This document shows positions 33,501-44,267 of a stretch of 64,000 nucleotides of DNA, piece after piece. Every line of letters begins with the position of its first letter. Positions within the stretch are counted from its first letter, which is position 1. The stretch comes from Leptodontidium sp. MPI-SDFR-AT-0119 (lineage: Eukaryota; Ascomycota; Leotiomycetes; Helotiales; Leptodontidiaceae): positions 372,001-436,000 of the forward strand of contig JAHLEZ010000014.1 in assembly GCA_020726505.1 (NCBI GenBank), read 5' to 3'. A program made the translations under genes and the position numbers. The notes beneath the pieces are model-generated. The model did no database searches. It was given only the letters and a program-made list of their open reading frames with translations, and was not told the origin of the DNA.

Positions 33501-34035
33501 TCTTCGCCTTGTCACTCGAGGCCTGATCACGACAATTGTCAATGGCCAAGACCTTGTTCCATACCTCTCCCTTGGCGTCCTTCACGATCTTCAGGCTGTA
33601 GCACTGGCATTCAAGACCGACGACTCTGGTGCCAAGGGGGAAGTCAGGAAACGAGTCTGGCAAGGCATCACGGGAACATTCATGGACAAGTGGTATGCTA
33701 ACCGCCCTCCGGGAATGAATACCGAGGAGGATGATCAATGGGCATACTCCGCTCTGAAAGCCTTGCGTGCTTCTATGCTCTCAGCGAAACTTCTCCCTCC
33801 TGGTGAAGTGTTCGTTGTGGAGACCATGCCAGTCCTCCAGCGCGATGCATTTGTGGCTGAAGAGAGTGAAGGCGGAGGACTCGGTAGACCTGCAACGAGA
33901 AGTGTCTTGAAATATGTGAAGGATGTAGAGAAGAGGTTTGGCGAAGTGAGATTTGGTGGAAGTATGCTTCTTGATCACAGTCCTGGGAGATATGAGATGA
34001 GCTTGGGAGCATTGGGTAAGGGCATTTTGGGATAG
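30562..34035 (+). CDS. Large class 3 lipase (diacylglycerol-lipase-like)
   Basis: A single exon of 1157 residues from ATG 30562. The C-terminal third is a class 3 lipase: VVLTCRGTLGFEDVLTDL with the substrate-side TCRGT near 835, the nucleophile elbow CGHSLGGG with Ser at about 906, HVYAYGPPATVSP, and TTIVNGQDLVPYLSLG, which contains the usual active-site Asp region. The N-terminal third contains hydrophobic stretches (LYLRLGTFIGGLALDG, GVADLLLGICGLALLQ) that may contact membranes. A long low-complexity Ser/Pro/Lys linker (about 400-720) lies between them. This build fits the fungal sn-1-specific diacylglycerol lipase-like proteins. Substrate and location are inferred from the family. Confidence 0.87.
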   Translation: MEQDEDKTKGQDLELQAASFPAPAAEASTLLPASIANVVSLVTRSSSLYLRLGTFIGGLALDGARVTTLTGLELSRAVIEGILHRAGRDVSLRSTGELGKVEADGILERSIGTLHSTITNISFAASTGFYFSSAALHGAGDLSQQLLATLDSILGSTDSSRAIASIVTLIRREFQNPATGQEGERVGVADLLLGICGLALLQRWCKKITDAEGSGDVVIWDVVVLDDGRRADVVRKDDPHAEKSLIRANSMSFVTPGGDQVVETIEREGRLQDDSEDDLPEINLKQRIMKSLPSDASVSITTETTTTKTITVEITGAQPPDLSPPPGVEIVEENAHHAGEVNPSGGILTNEQNASLLIPRYRVVYRIVRNRLRGTNIESKGEFDVENAVKDSDDETQIESTKAIEGPPVVMSPLSSPEVPPPPPRKDTQRKVSTDSTNTDSPSRSIASGDERPLGFSSIPVAKPSDQIANQKRTRKPMSSASSISDVPPSKKVATKPPLSKKPKPERPQVKPNEKKGSFRNALKKGSGTTLSSLWNKDTAADPSASKTPAPKPAWGGLGPSAATKSHLPVPQRNSSIVPAREAPRPPQRGNPNYFSSRDLGLMQPADLQRSPSRASYYSIHESRRDSIVSQTDTYSIHSAETRPGSPTAFRTHLRAQSNLVRARSEKNIVKQPVSPAIHHRRSKSVVPSIYTLKTNNSATSLVIANQPRRSAFENSETIEALMHTGFIDGLFPQHHIVRNITRFVRFASASYGASFLRVMGIVTSKGPTAKEIETSHHHEHHSFSTHTQLPPSTILLSSFVDPQGGTDATGNTNTGVPMVHFVSLDHESRAVVLTCRGTLGFEDVLTDLTCDYDELTYRGKAYKVHKGIHASARRLLDGGGGRVMATIAAALEEFPEYGLVMCGHSLGGGVTAILAILISEPSADPLSTAFFTASDYSAPQFLLTSSQGEKSTGPSRIRLPAGRPIHVYAYGPPATVSPSLRLVTRGLITTIVNGQDLVPYLSLGVLHDLQAVALAFKTDDSGAKGEVRKRVWQGITGTFMDKWYANRPPGMNTEEDDQWAYSALKALRASMLSAKLLPPGEVFVVETMPVLQRDAFVAEESEGGGLGRPATRSVLKYVKDVEKRFGEVRFGGSMLLDHSPGRYEMSLGALGKGILG

Positions 34036-34252
34036 AGTAGAGGAACATAGCATTTGATACCAGCAGCTGGAGTTTCGAAATTCACCCGATACTTGCTTGT
34101 ATCTCAGAATATATATATATATTTGCTTTCAATCGTCTTTGGTCTAGCGACCTTTATTTTCTACTCGTTCAAGTCTTATACTGCATTTCCTGCACACTAA
34201 GATATATTTTCTCGTACATCACAATTTTTCAGACCAAAATTAGCATTGGCAT

Positions 34253-36277
34253 TCATTTCCGTGTTTCACTCTCAGCTGGAACACTAGTGCCACTTCTCGA
34301 CGCACACCTCAGTTTCCGCCAGTGCATAAACTTCGAGGCAGGGCAATACTTTCTCTTCCTGTTATTATTGACCGGAACTCCAGCAACTTCCACCTCGCTC
34401 ACAACGCTCCCCGATTTCCCTTCCACCAACGTTCCGCTCCCGCTTGCTGAATCTCTCGACCGCTGGTACGCATCCAACTCCATCAAAGCACTCCTGTACT
34501 CCACCGCAGCAAGTTGAACTTTCGTTCTCTCTCTTTCCGCTCTCTCATCTCTCAGGGCTCTCCTCAAGATCTTTCCTGTGGGGTTTCTTGGAATAGCATT
34601 AACAAATTCTACCTCTTCGACATTCTTGTACCTCGCCAACCTCATTCCAAGGAACTCTTTTACGGAATTCTGGTTGACATTTTCATTCGCGCCCTTCACA
34701 ACGAACGCCAGCGGTACCTCTCCACACCCGTCCTTTGCCGGTGAGGCAATCACACCTGCATCCTGAATGCCTGGGTGTTCTAGTAATGCTGCTTCGATCT
34801 CTGCTGGACTGACTTGCCATCCACGCACTTTGATTAGGTCTTTCGTCCTGTCGATCACGTACCAATTCCCGTCCTGGACATATCCCACATCGCCAGTGCG
34901 GATCCATCCATCTGAGGTCCGGGCTTCGGCGGTTGCGGAGGCATTTTTGAGATACCCTTTCATGGCGTGCGGTGTGAAGATTTGGATTTCTCCTGTCACA
35001 CGATCTTTCTGTACCACGGATCCGGATGTATCTACAAGCCTGGGATGGTCTGTCAGTCCACAACTTCAATAGCGATGCTATGAACTTGTCTGAGGTCAGG
35101 GCAGAGAACAAACCTCAATATCGTCCCATGAATAGCTTGCCCAACACTCCCACTTCCGTCACTCTCCTTCTTCGCCCAACATGTCGCCCACCCCGTCTCA
35201 GTCATCCCATACACTTGCACGATTCTCGCTTCACGGCGCATAACTCCATATAATTGCCTCTGCATCCCCTCACTCGCACACGAGCCGCCTACAAATACCG
35301 TCCTTAGAGGGTTCAACTCACCTCCAAGATATTTCGACAGCGTCATCATGATGGGTGGCACGACGATCGTATGCGTGATGCTAAATTTCTCAATCGCAGC
35401 TACAAAGGCAGCTTCTTCGAATCGCGGCATGATGTACGCTGGGGTACCGGTGCGTAAAGGAACGGCATGTTGGAGCGGTATGGTGAAGACGTGGAAAGGT
35501 GGAAGTGCGATGAGGCTTTTCATCCCACCGCTCGCCTCATTCTCCCGACCTTTGATCTGAAATTGGTTCCGAATCAAACTCTCGACAAACTGACCCTGCG
35601 AAATCAAATACCCATGGCCAATGACAGCGGCTTTCGGGAGACCAGACGTGCCGCTGGTACTCACGTATGCCGCGTCTCTCTCCTCTCCCCCACTTCTTAC
35701 CCAATCCATTTCTCCATGATGCAATAACTTCTCCCAACTCTGTTGCTCGAGCGATATATCCTCACCTGCGGAATTGAGGACGAAGATGTTGCTAGGCGGG
35801 ATCTCGCACTCTTCTGCTGCAGAGAGAGAGACCGAGAGAGATTTGAGAGATGTGAGGATGTAGCTAGCTCCTGTAATGCGAAGGTGGTGGGAGAGTTCGC
35901 GGGCTGTGTAGCCGGGATTTGCGCCTGTGAAGCGGAAGTTGGAACCGATTATTGAGAGGTAAAGGGCTGTGTAGTTTATCTAAGGTTTATTAGTTTGGTT
36001 GTTCGGATGAGGGCACGGCTTGGGATGTGTGCTTACATCGTTCAGACTGACGACACAGATACAACTATCTTTCTCGATGGCATGAGCATTGAAGCCTGCT
36101 ATTAGTTTCCGGACGAGAGTGCGTGTTTGAGTGAAAGAAAGTGATCGTGAGGGATTGCTGGGGTCGATGTATAGCTAAGTGATATGAGATTTTTGTTCCA
36201 GTTCCTCCGGATTGATGGCTTACAGGTTTATTCTCATCCTGTGGTGGGTTTGCGAAAGTCCACGAGACGAGATCCAT
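34253..36277 (-). CDS. AMP-binding acyl-CoA ligase (4-coumarate-CoA ligase-like)
   Basis: Four exons, phases consistent: 36224-36277, 36037-36174, 35114-35979, 34253-35039 (614 residues). It activates a carboxylic acid with ATP to an acyl-AMP, then transfers it to CoA. Visible motifs are the AMP-binding STSGTSGLPKAAV at about 170-182, VQVYGMTETG, GWIRTGDVGYV near 395, DRTKDLIKVRGWQVSP, and the catalytic-Lys segment PTGKILRR near 504. A tail of about 80 residues after the conserved core, Ser/Gly- and Arg/Lys-rich, is unusual. The C-terminus (SETRK) is not a peroxisomal SKL signal. The acid substrate cannot be told; aromatic or medium-chain acids are typical of the family. Confidence 0.87.
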
Positions 36278-37093
36278 GATGTTTCAATACAGCGGTCTCT
36301 TGGCCTCAACCTCGAGAAAAAGATGAGAACTAATGGACTGTTAATGCATTTAAGTGCGAAGTTACATTAGGTCAACAGTAACTGACTCGAGCAAATCTCT
36401 GTCTCCGCCGAAAAAGACGGGAAACCTCCATTCTATAATCATAAATCCGGTGTTACAAAGCCTTGATTCCGTCAAGCTTATTCGTCAGTCCGCCCCAGTC
36501 TCACATGGACCAGTTTCGTGTTTCTGATTGCTGGCCGTGGACCATTTGGAATCTCTCGCCTGTGGCTGCCGTCGAATTCCAAATACTGCATCTGTGCCAC
36601 AGCAGACTCACGTGCAATTCCAGTTAGCTTCGAATCATGCATCCCGATACGAAATCGGGTCAAACATCCTTCATCGTTATCTACTTCTAGCTATCTTTCA
36701 GTTTCCTATCGCAACGCGAAGTATTGTGGTCATGAGTTCTGGTTGTGGTTGGGTTGCTGGAGCCGTATACGCTAGTCACTTACTCGGTCGTTGCGCAACA
36801 CTTCGAGCTTGAAAGACGCCTGCGCTATGCAGGATGCATGTTTTGCCGGTTATGGAACTAAGTTCTCGAGGAATTGATCCTAATATTCGTCCAATTAGAC
36901 AGCCAAGCACGTATCGTCCCCACCCAGATCAGCGCCACCTCGTTGTCGTCCCACGTCTGTGCCACTTCCCACATGCCATGATTTTGACTTTTCCAGAACA
37001 AAGCAAATGTAGTCTGTTGGTATTTTAGATTTGTGTCACGACCCAGCTATCCAGCACCCAAGACTCCTGCAACTTTAAACGACTTTCAGGCTA
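36278..37093. other. Intergenic region
   Basis: Upstream side of the acyl-CoA ligase gene. Nothing convincing besides its promoter is seen. Confidence 0.45.
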
Positions 37094-37503
37094 ATCGTCA
37101 GCACGCCTTCGGTGGGCTTCCTGTTATCGCTTTCGCTCTCGCTCTCAGTCAGAATAAGCGAATGCGGATCGGGAGCGAATGCGGATTGATTTTTTGCGCG
37201 CAAAATCGCATCAGATTTCTTAAAAATCTCGACTTTAATTACAAATAACTTAACAACGAAAGTAAATATAGTTATAAAAAATTAATAAGTATGTACAGAA
37301 GTCCTTAATTATTAACTATATTAATTTTTTATATATACTTATTTTGTTATGTTGAGTTTTATTTGTATTTTTACATTTTTCTCACCAAAAATTACCAAAG
37401 ATTTGCGCAGTCCAAATTTTAAATCGTCGAAAATCCGCATTCGCTTATTCTGACTGAGAGCGAAAGCGATAACAGGAAGCCTACCGGACGGCGAGCTGAC
37501 GAT
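37094..37503. mobile_element. MITE with long terminal inverted repeats and TA flanks
   Basis: A 410-bp element. Its left end (37094-37169) and the reverse complement of its right end (about 37433-37503) match over more than 70 bp, starting atcgtcag and sharing ttcctgttatcgctttcgct and agtcagaataagcgaatgcg. The left copy has one extra gctctc unit. It is flanked by TA on both sides (37092-37093, 37504-37505), the target duplication of Tc1/mariner-type transposons. The AT-rich centre has no open frame, so it is non-autonomous. Confidence 0.85.
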
Positions 37504-38872
37504 TAATGGAAACCGAATTGTTAGTTCCGTGCCACACTCAAACTTCAACATTATCTCGCACGTCAAATCCTTCCACGACTACCAGGAGCAGAAATAGACA
37601 TCGGTTATAGAGTTTTTGCAAAGAAGCTGTGCCGTATTATCGCTTTGGACTTTATTTGCATCATCTCATGGCCGGCGGCGAGCGCTTACGAGTTGCTTAC
37701 AAGCTCCTACCGTGTTCACGCGCCTGCATACGGCCCGGTCTGACGTGCGTACTGTACATAGCTAGATGCATCCAAGATGCTAGGACAGGACGCAAGCGCC
37801 AATCGCATCTACACGCAATATGACACCGCGGTGGAGGTGATTGTATTTTCGTTCGATCCACGGCTGAGTTCTGCGGTTTTTGTTAGATATGTTGGTATGT
37901 TGGGTCTCAGATTCTGTGTGACGAAAGAAGCATCCCAGCTGGCGGTTTGGTCGGATCCAGGAATTCATGGGTTGAAGACCTAGTTCTTCAAGTGAGACTT
38001 GGGGGGTGGGATGGCATGCATCCTGCGAGGCATATGCAGCCGGAAGATCTAAAAGCAATTCTGGTCAGCTAGACCCCAAGTGCCCTTTCGTTCATTTGAT
38101 TTGACGTGCCTGCAGTGAATCCATTGGTTCGTTTCTCAACGTCAGATGGCGCTTGGAAAAGGCATTGATCCGAAAAGCATCGCTAGCTCTGCTTTAGCTA
38201 CGGGGGCGGGTCAAGGAGTGGTACAGACTTGCATATGCGGCCTTGAATCTTATCTTTTTGGGCAAGTCTGAATGATGTTGACATGTTGATCGTCAAATCC
38301 TGCCGCTCTGCCATTTGCAAGTGTTCAGATAGAGAAAGGCGAAGGCCGAGCTCGCCGACTACTTCCAATGAGATTTTAATATCAAGAAACTCTCTCTATT
38401 CGTTTCTCCCATATGCACGAACTACTGCCTCATTGTCAGACGGCTCAGCTGCATGCATTATCTGCAATGGATGATGAGCCGGGGCCCCTCAGACGAGGCT
38501 TATCCTTCCTTTGAATCCTTTCCCAGCAGGACCGCCAGGATCACATTGTGCGAGAGACAAAGTCTAGTCATTCATCTGTTCAAGACCCAGTTTTTCAATA
38601 TTTACGTATATGTAAGGGATGAAACAAATCTCCAAGCACACTGAGTTGTCTCGTTCGAACGCATGTTATCCACTCAGCTTGCTTCTCCTTTGTCGGGCGA
38701 AGGTATGGCCGCTCAAGGCACAATCTCCGATGTGCACTTTGGAGCTATGACATGTTGAATCGAAGAGCCAGAGCTTTGCCGTTTTCATTCTTCCATTCGT
38801 CCATTCTATTTGAAATATGTATTCCCACATTCCATGTCAAGCTGTCGGGCGACACTCCTCCAGATAACCAAC
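37504..38872. other. Intergenic region
   Basis: No gene recognised. The small open frames here lack domains and plausible codon patterns. The right part is promoter of the TmpA-like gene. Confidence 0.45.
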
Positions 38873-40381
38873 ATGAGCTCCATTGTCCAGCCTGAACCAA
38901 CATTAGTTTTCCCAGCTTTGCATGATGCCTCTCCAGTCTCACAGTACTCCCCAACGGTCGGTAACCCTCCCCCGCAGGCAAGAATCACAAGTTGCTCCAG
39001 CTTCAGTGACCAGAAGTTGACCCCGCTGCCACCCAAAACCCACCCTCGACTATTCCGGCATGCAAGATATACATTCCTCAACGTATATCGACGGCTCTTT
39101 AGTATTGTATTCACTTTGAACGTCGTGGGAGTCGGGATACTGTTTTGGAGATATGATGGAGACTACAACTCAGTGTTCCTGGGACATCTGGCCACGGCAG
39201 CTGCGGCGAACATTATGGTTGCCCTGTTAGCGAGACAGGATTATATTGTTAACGCCATGTTTAGGTACTTTTACCCAAATATTCTCTCAGATCTTCATGT
39301 CTAACTCTCTAGAATCTGTTGGTCAGTTCCATTGTCTGCACCGCTTCGCCTACGCCGTATACTCACCAAAGTATATGAATATGGTGGTGTGCACAGTGGT
39401 GCTGCTGCGTCATCGGTAGTTTGGTTCGCACTCTTCACCGGCATCCTCACGAAAGAATTCGTCAATCGTGGGCTTTTAAGAAGTCCAGCCGTCATGACAA
39501 CAACCTACATCCTTCTGGTACTTCTCATCTGTATCGTCATTACAGCATATCCTCGTTTCCGATTCTCGTCTCACAATACTTTCGAAAACTTCCATCGATG
39601 GGGAGGCTGGTTTGCACTCGCAATCTTTTGGGCTGAACTGGTGCTCTTCATACACGCCCAAACATCTCATATTGGACCTGCTTTAGTGAGACAACCAGCA
39701 TTATACTTCCTGCTGATCTCATCACTTCATGCTATCTTACCTTGGCTTCGCCTTCACAAACTTCACATCACTCCCGAGAAGCTGTCCAACCACGCCATCC
39801 GACTTCACTTCAGCGATCCAGTGCCCTTGTTTGTTGGCCTTCGTATCTCAGATGCACCTCTCAAAGAATGGCATTCTTTTGCTTGTATACCCGCTCGCTC
39901 CGGTCCAGGTGGCTCGGTACTCGTCTCTAACGCAGGTGACTGGACGAAGAAAACAATTCAAAATCCAAAGCCATATTACTGGGTGAAAGGCGTACCCGTC
40001 ACCGGTGTCCTATGCATGGCTCGTGTATTCCAAAAGGTCATTGTTGTCACAACGGGCAGTGGCATCGGCCCTTGTCTTGCTGTCATTCAAGACATTCCCA
40101 GTCGTGGCACTAGTTGCCGAGTCGTCTGGTCAACCCCGAGTCCGCTGCAGACCTATGGCGACGAGATATGTGATGCGGTCAAAGCTGTCGATAGAGAAGC
40201 CATCATTATCGACACGAGAAAAGATGGAAGACCAGATTTAGTTGCGATAGCTTGGGATTTGTACTGTAGAGAGGAAGCCGAGGCTGTGTTTGTTATCAGC
40301 AATCCGAAGTTGACGAGGAAGGTGGTTTATGGGCTGGAGACAAGGGGCGTTCCAGCGTTTGGGCCAATATGGGACTCCTAA
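38873..40381 (+). CDS. Polytopic membrane flavoprotein, TmpA-like
   Basis: Two exons, 38873-39264 and 39313-40381, with a 48-bp intron splitting an Arg codon; 486 residues from ATG 38873 (an in-frame ATG at 38834 is an alternative). Several hydrophobic segments follow a Pro-rich cytosolic start: FSIVFTLNVVGVGILFW, LGHLATAAAANIMVALLA, VVWFALFTGIL, TTYILLVLLICIVITAY, WFALAIFWAELVLFIH and LYFLLISSLHAIL. The second half resembles a ferredoxin-reductase-type NAD/FAD module (LHFSDPVPLFVGLRIS, VIVVTTGSGIGPCLAVI, AVFVISNPKLT). This matches my recollection of the Aspergillus TmpA membrane protein linked to conidiation signalling. His residues such as FHRWGGW may bind haem, but the ferric-reductase pattern is incomplete. 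Confidence 0.75.
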
Positions 40382-40826
40382 GTCCAATTTCAAAAATCCA
40401 AAGCTTCCCTAAATCAAGTTCGTCATAAGTGACGTTCTAAATTGTTTGGCTAGAGCCTTCCGGAGATTCCTGGGTAGGTAGGCCAGGAGCATTCAGTAAG
40501 CGAAGCGCTAAACAATTATATCAGTTCAGTCACCAATGCATTTGGTTGTCGACTGCCTGGTAGGTACTGACCACACGGAAATAGCAGTGAAAGGCTATTC
40601 CAGCCAGTTAAGTCACCAATGTATTCGATTCTCGACTGCTTAGGTACCGCACACACGGAAGTAACAGTATGGGGTAACATGCATAAAAGGCAGGACCCTC
40701 GACAGAACTCAAAATTAAACTCTTCACATCTTTGCAACCCTTTTATCGAGAACCCGCTAGCTTTTCGTAACCTCACTCATCAAACCAATACTCATCAAAC
40801 CAACACTCATCACTCCATCACTCATC
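40382..40826. other. Intergenic region, promoter of the broken F-box gene
   Basis: Contains two diverged copies of a segment reading gtcaccaatg(c/t)att(t/c)g followed by cgactgc, near 40528 and 40611, and actcatcaaaccaa repeats at about 40780-40825. No gene. Confidence 0.4.
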
Positions 40827-42426
40827 ATGGCTGTCGACGGCTCTGAAATGGTACTTTCAAGACCACCAACTACAATTTCCAGCTTGAGCAACGAGCTCAT
40901 TCTCATGATATTCGAAGAGGTGCGGCTTTCTGAGCTTGCTCTCGAAGATGAAAATATCAATGCGCGCAAGACTCTACCAGCCCTCAGGGTTGTGTGTAAG
41001 CGTTTCAATGGACTGGCTACTCCGATCCGGTACAGGAACTTCACACTCCAGACGGAGAGACCAATCAAGAAGAGAACGCCGCAACCCAAGATTGTCAGAA
41101 AACGTGTCGCGGAAGATGTCAAGCACTTCACACAACATATCACTGTCACCGGCAAGATCAATTGGCTTCATGTCGTGCACAACAATGGGTCGCTACCCAG
41201 ACTAAAATCAATCAGGTATGGGTTTTGGCTTTCTCCTAATTTTCGAGCTACTCGCTTACTTTTTTACCATCTAGTTGGAATTTTCACGCCGTTCCGAGAA
41301 CTGGGTCGAACAAAATCTCAGTGCAATTCCTGCATCAATTCTTCGCCCTGGAGTCACCGTTTCGGTATCTGGTACTGGGTACTACCACAAGATCATCTCT
41401 TTGATCCCTCCTGAGCATGTTTCCAAGTTGCATCTCGGGTACTGGCATCCAGGGCATACGTGAGATATGGACGCCCATGACGCGCTTGACTTGGAGTACA
41501 ATCCCAAATTCAAAGATTACATCATAGCCGCCAAGAACTTGGAGACTCTCAATTATGATCTCGGGAAGCTATCTCCGCCAAGGTTGGCAGGAGCCGCGCC
41601 GAACTTTCCCTCTTTTGTGGCTGAGAGAAAATGCCTGCTCTGAAGCATCTTGTCCTGACTGGATATCATTGGTTGCACACGGTCAAAGAAGTCAAGTCCA
41701 GTTGGAATTTCTCGAAGCTGGAGACTTTGGACATCACAGGTATGAACCACGATGATTTCTTCGGGGTCGTCGACGCCAAAATGTTTCCTCAGCTCCGCCA
41801 ATTGCGACTTGGAACATTTGCTTGTCGCGTGCCAGGTAATCGGAATAGGAAGAGGAAGCAGATTCGTCTCCACAATTTCCTGAGGGGCATGTCCCAATTG
41901 GAGGTTCTTTCTATGAACGCATATACCGAGGACTTCCCTCTCGATATCTTGATGGCAATGAAGAACTTGAAAGTCCTTGAGTTAACGCAGGCCATCTCAT
42001 TTTTCAGAGGAGGCGCTCCCACCCCACGATTGGATATGCACGATCTCGAAGAATTGCTTCAGTACCTTCCACAATTGATGCGCATACATATCGACTTCAA
42101 AACATGGCCTGGAAATGTAAGTTATAGAGTCCTTTCTCTCTCTTGATCTGGAGCTAATGCAGATATAGTTCAAACGCAGATTACTCGACATAGTTTCACA
42201 GTTCCCAGGACTCCGAAAAATTGAATTTAATAATCAGGGTGGTAATATGGATCCTTCCGAAGACTTGAATACCTTTACAGCTATGAGAAAACTCCCCAAT
42301 CTTCAGCGGGTTTATATTCACCACGGGCAGTATGTCAAGGCAGGTGGATCTGGATTGTATGACTGCGGGAATAAGCGATGGAAGAGACACACTTCTTCCC
42401 GGTGGGCTGTAGCGGGCAAGTCCTAG
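40827..42426 (+). pseudogene. F-box protein gene with internal stop and frameshifts
   Basis: Exon 1 (40827-41215) encodes ISSLSNELILMIFEEVRLSE, a good F-box, then LPALRVVCKRFNGLATPIRY. Two introns look normal: 41216-41274 and 42117-42168. After the first, the splice phase gives SWNFHAVPRTG, but the protein-like sequence soon moves to another frame (EQNLSAIPASILRPGVTV). That frame meets TGA at 41461-41463, directly followed in frame by DMDAHDALDLEYNPKFKDYI. A further one-base change near 41628 is needed to enter MPALKHLVLTGYHWL and LRQLRLGTF. The last exon reads FKRRLLDIVSQFPGLRKIEF and ends at 42426. At least three lesions argue for a pseudogene; sequencing error could account for one. Confidence 0.7.
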
Positions 42427-42895
42427 ATTGTAGTGTTCGCAGAAGTGAACGTTTTGTATTAGTAGCTCAGTATTCAAATTATTTTATGCATACGTCGTAC
42501 AGTTTTCTCGAGACCACACGTACTTGCTAGTAGGTAATGTCATTACTGTGCGGGGAGCTAGGCTAAGAGCTCACTAAGCTTACTGTGGCTTCCTCCAGGT
42601 TGTTACCCTGTATTAGACATAGAAATATCACTCGTTATTTTTAAGAACAAGCCTGTATCACTACAGCGAGGTTTCAAGAATACTGTATACACTACTGCGA
42701 ACACTGCTAGTTTGGACTACTAGATCTCATGTTGTGCAAGTTGTGTATGATGCAAGATGATTTTTTATTTACAGCACAGCTCGTCCGCAAAGTCCACCAC
42801 GAGAGAAAAGTCGACACCAGCAGCTATGTACAACACCAACCCTGGCCTAACCTTAGACACCTACTTTATCTTCGCTATTCATCTTTGTAGCCACT
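42427..42895. other. Intergenic region between convergent genes
   Basis: Lies between the 3' ends of the F-box pseudogene and the xylanase gene. Nothing recognised. Confidence 0.45.
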
Positions 42896-44267
42896 TCATG
42901 GAAGCGCAGCAGCAGTCTGAGCAGCAGGTACCGCCTCCCTAGGAGCCACAACCGGCGTCGGGGTAACAGTTGGCAAAGCACCCAACGTCGCAACAAGGGC
43001 ACTATATGCCGGCTTCGTCTGATACTGAGCATTGAACAACAACGGATTATTCGACGCTCTCCAACTATCCGGATCGCGGACTCCCCAGACTGTAGCACCC
43101 ACACAGTTCTTGATGTCGACGCAAGCTTTGATGGTCTGGACGTACTCTGCGGGAGCGGCGCCTACGATGTCGATCTCGGTGAGTGCGCATTCGGGAGCTG
43201 CGGCGCAGAGAGCGGCGAATGATGCGGGTACGTTCTTGGCTTCGCCGGCCATGAGATGGGCTTGTGCTCCTATGCCGTCGATGGGTACCCCCGCCGCGAT
43301 CCATTTCTTGACGTACTTGATCATGCCGGTTGTTTTGGCGTAGGTGGATCCTTTCTCGACCGTGCTGGGGGATTATCAGTGCCGTGAGTACGGAGGGGGG
43401 AGAGAAGAGACATACTTGTAGTCGTTGATGTATAGCTTGCAAGCAGGATCAGCCTTGCGGGCTGCTTCGAATGCGATACGGACGAAATCCTCGCCAAGAA
43501 CGCTGGAGAAGACAGAGCTTCGAAGACCACCTTGCTCGTCGAACATCTCATTGACGACGTCCTAAAGTCAAATCAGCCACCATCCTCGTTTCTGATATAT
43601 CGGTGCGTTCTTTCTTCATCACGAATAAGAGATTCCCTGAAGTCAACTTACCCACTGGAGAATCTTCCCCGCATATCTCCCAATTGTCTTGGTGACATGA
43701 GTCTCAATGACGGAAGTCAAAGTCGCCTTATCCCTAATATTCGACACCCAGCCCGGCAACTGCGAGTGCCAAACAGTGGTGTGTCCACGGATGATCTTGT
43801 TGTTGGTCACAGCCCAGTTGACCAAAGTATCCAGACCACCGAAGTTGAAGTTTCCTTTCGAGCTCTCGACTGTATCCCATTTCCCGCTACATCACCCATT
43901 ATCAATCAACTCTTCCATTCTCTCCAAAACCAAAACTGAAACTGTCGATGAGAGTGGAAGTGGAGGCCAAGAGTGGTACAAACCTATTCTCCGGAGTCAA
44001 CTGTCCAAAATCCGCCTTCAAAATCGCCGCATTCTGCGCATTATTCAACAATCCCGAATCAGCACACGTACCGAAATACAATTTCCCGATGCTCTTGAAG
44101 ATGGCGTCGAGACTCTTCTCCGATCGTGCTTGGCGGGGTTCGAGATTGTCGTCGCTGCTGCTCCGGCCGAGGAGTTCTTTCTCCCAGTCGATATCCCGGA
44201 TGGCTTGGAAGGGAGAGCCGAGGATGACTTGGGTGAAGAGGAGGACGGAAAAGATTGAGGTGCGCAT
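42896..44267 (-). CDS. Secreted GH10 endo-1,4-beta-xylanase
   Basis: Four exons, phases consistent: 43984-44267, 43652-43886, 43416-43561, 42896-43364 (377 residues). It starts with a signal peptide ([19 protein letters not shown]). GH10 markers in order: [13 protein letters not shown] (Ser split by an intron), [15 protein letters not shown], the acid/base Glu in WDVVNE (about 178, rebuilt by splicing), [16 protein letters not shown], the nucleophile Glu in ALTEIDI (about 284), and [12 protein letters not shown]. The enzyme would cut xylan in plant cell walls outside the cell. No carbohydrate-binding module is present; the tail is Pro/Ala/Thr-rich. Usual Met in the ENSMKW motif is Gly here, a mild oddity. 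Confidence 0.92.
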
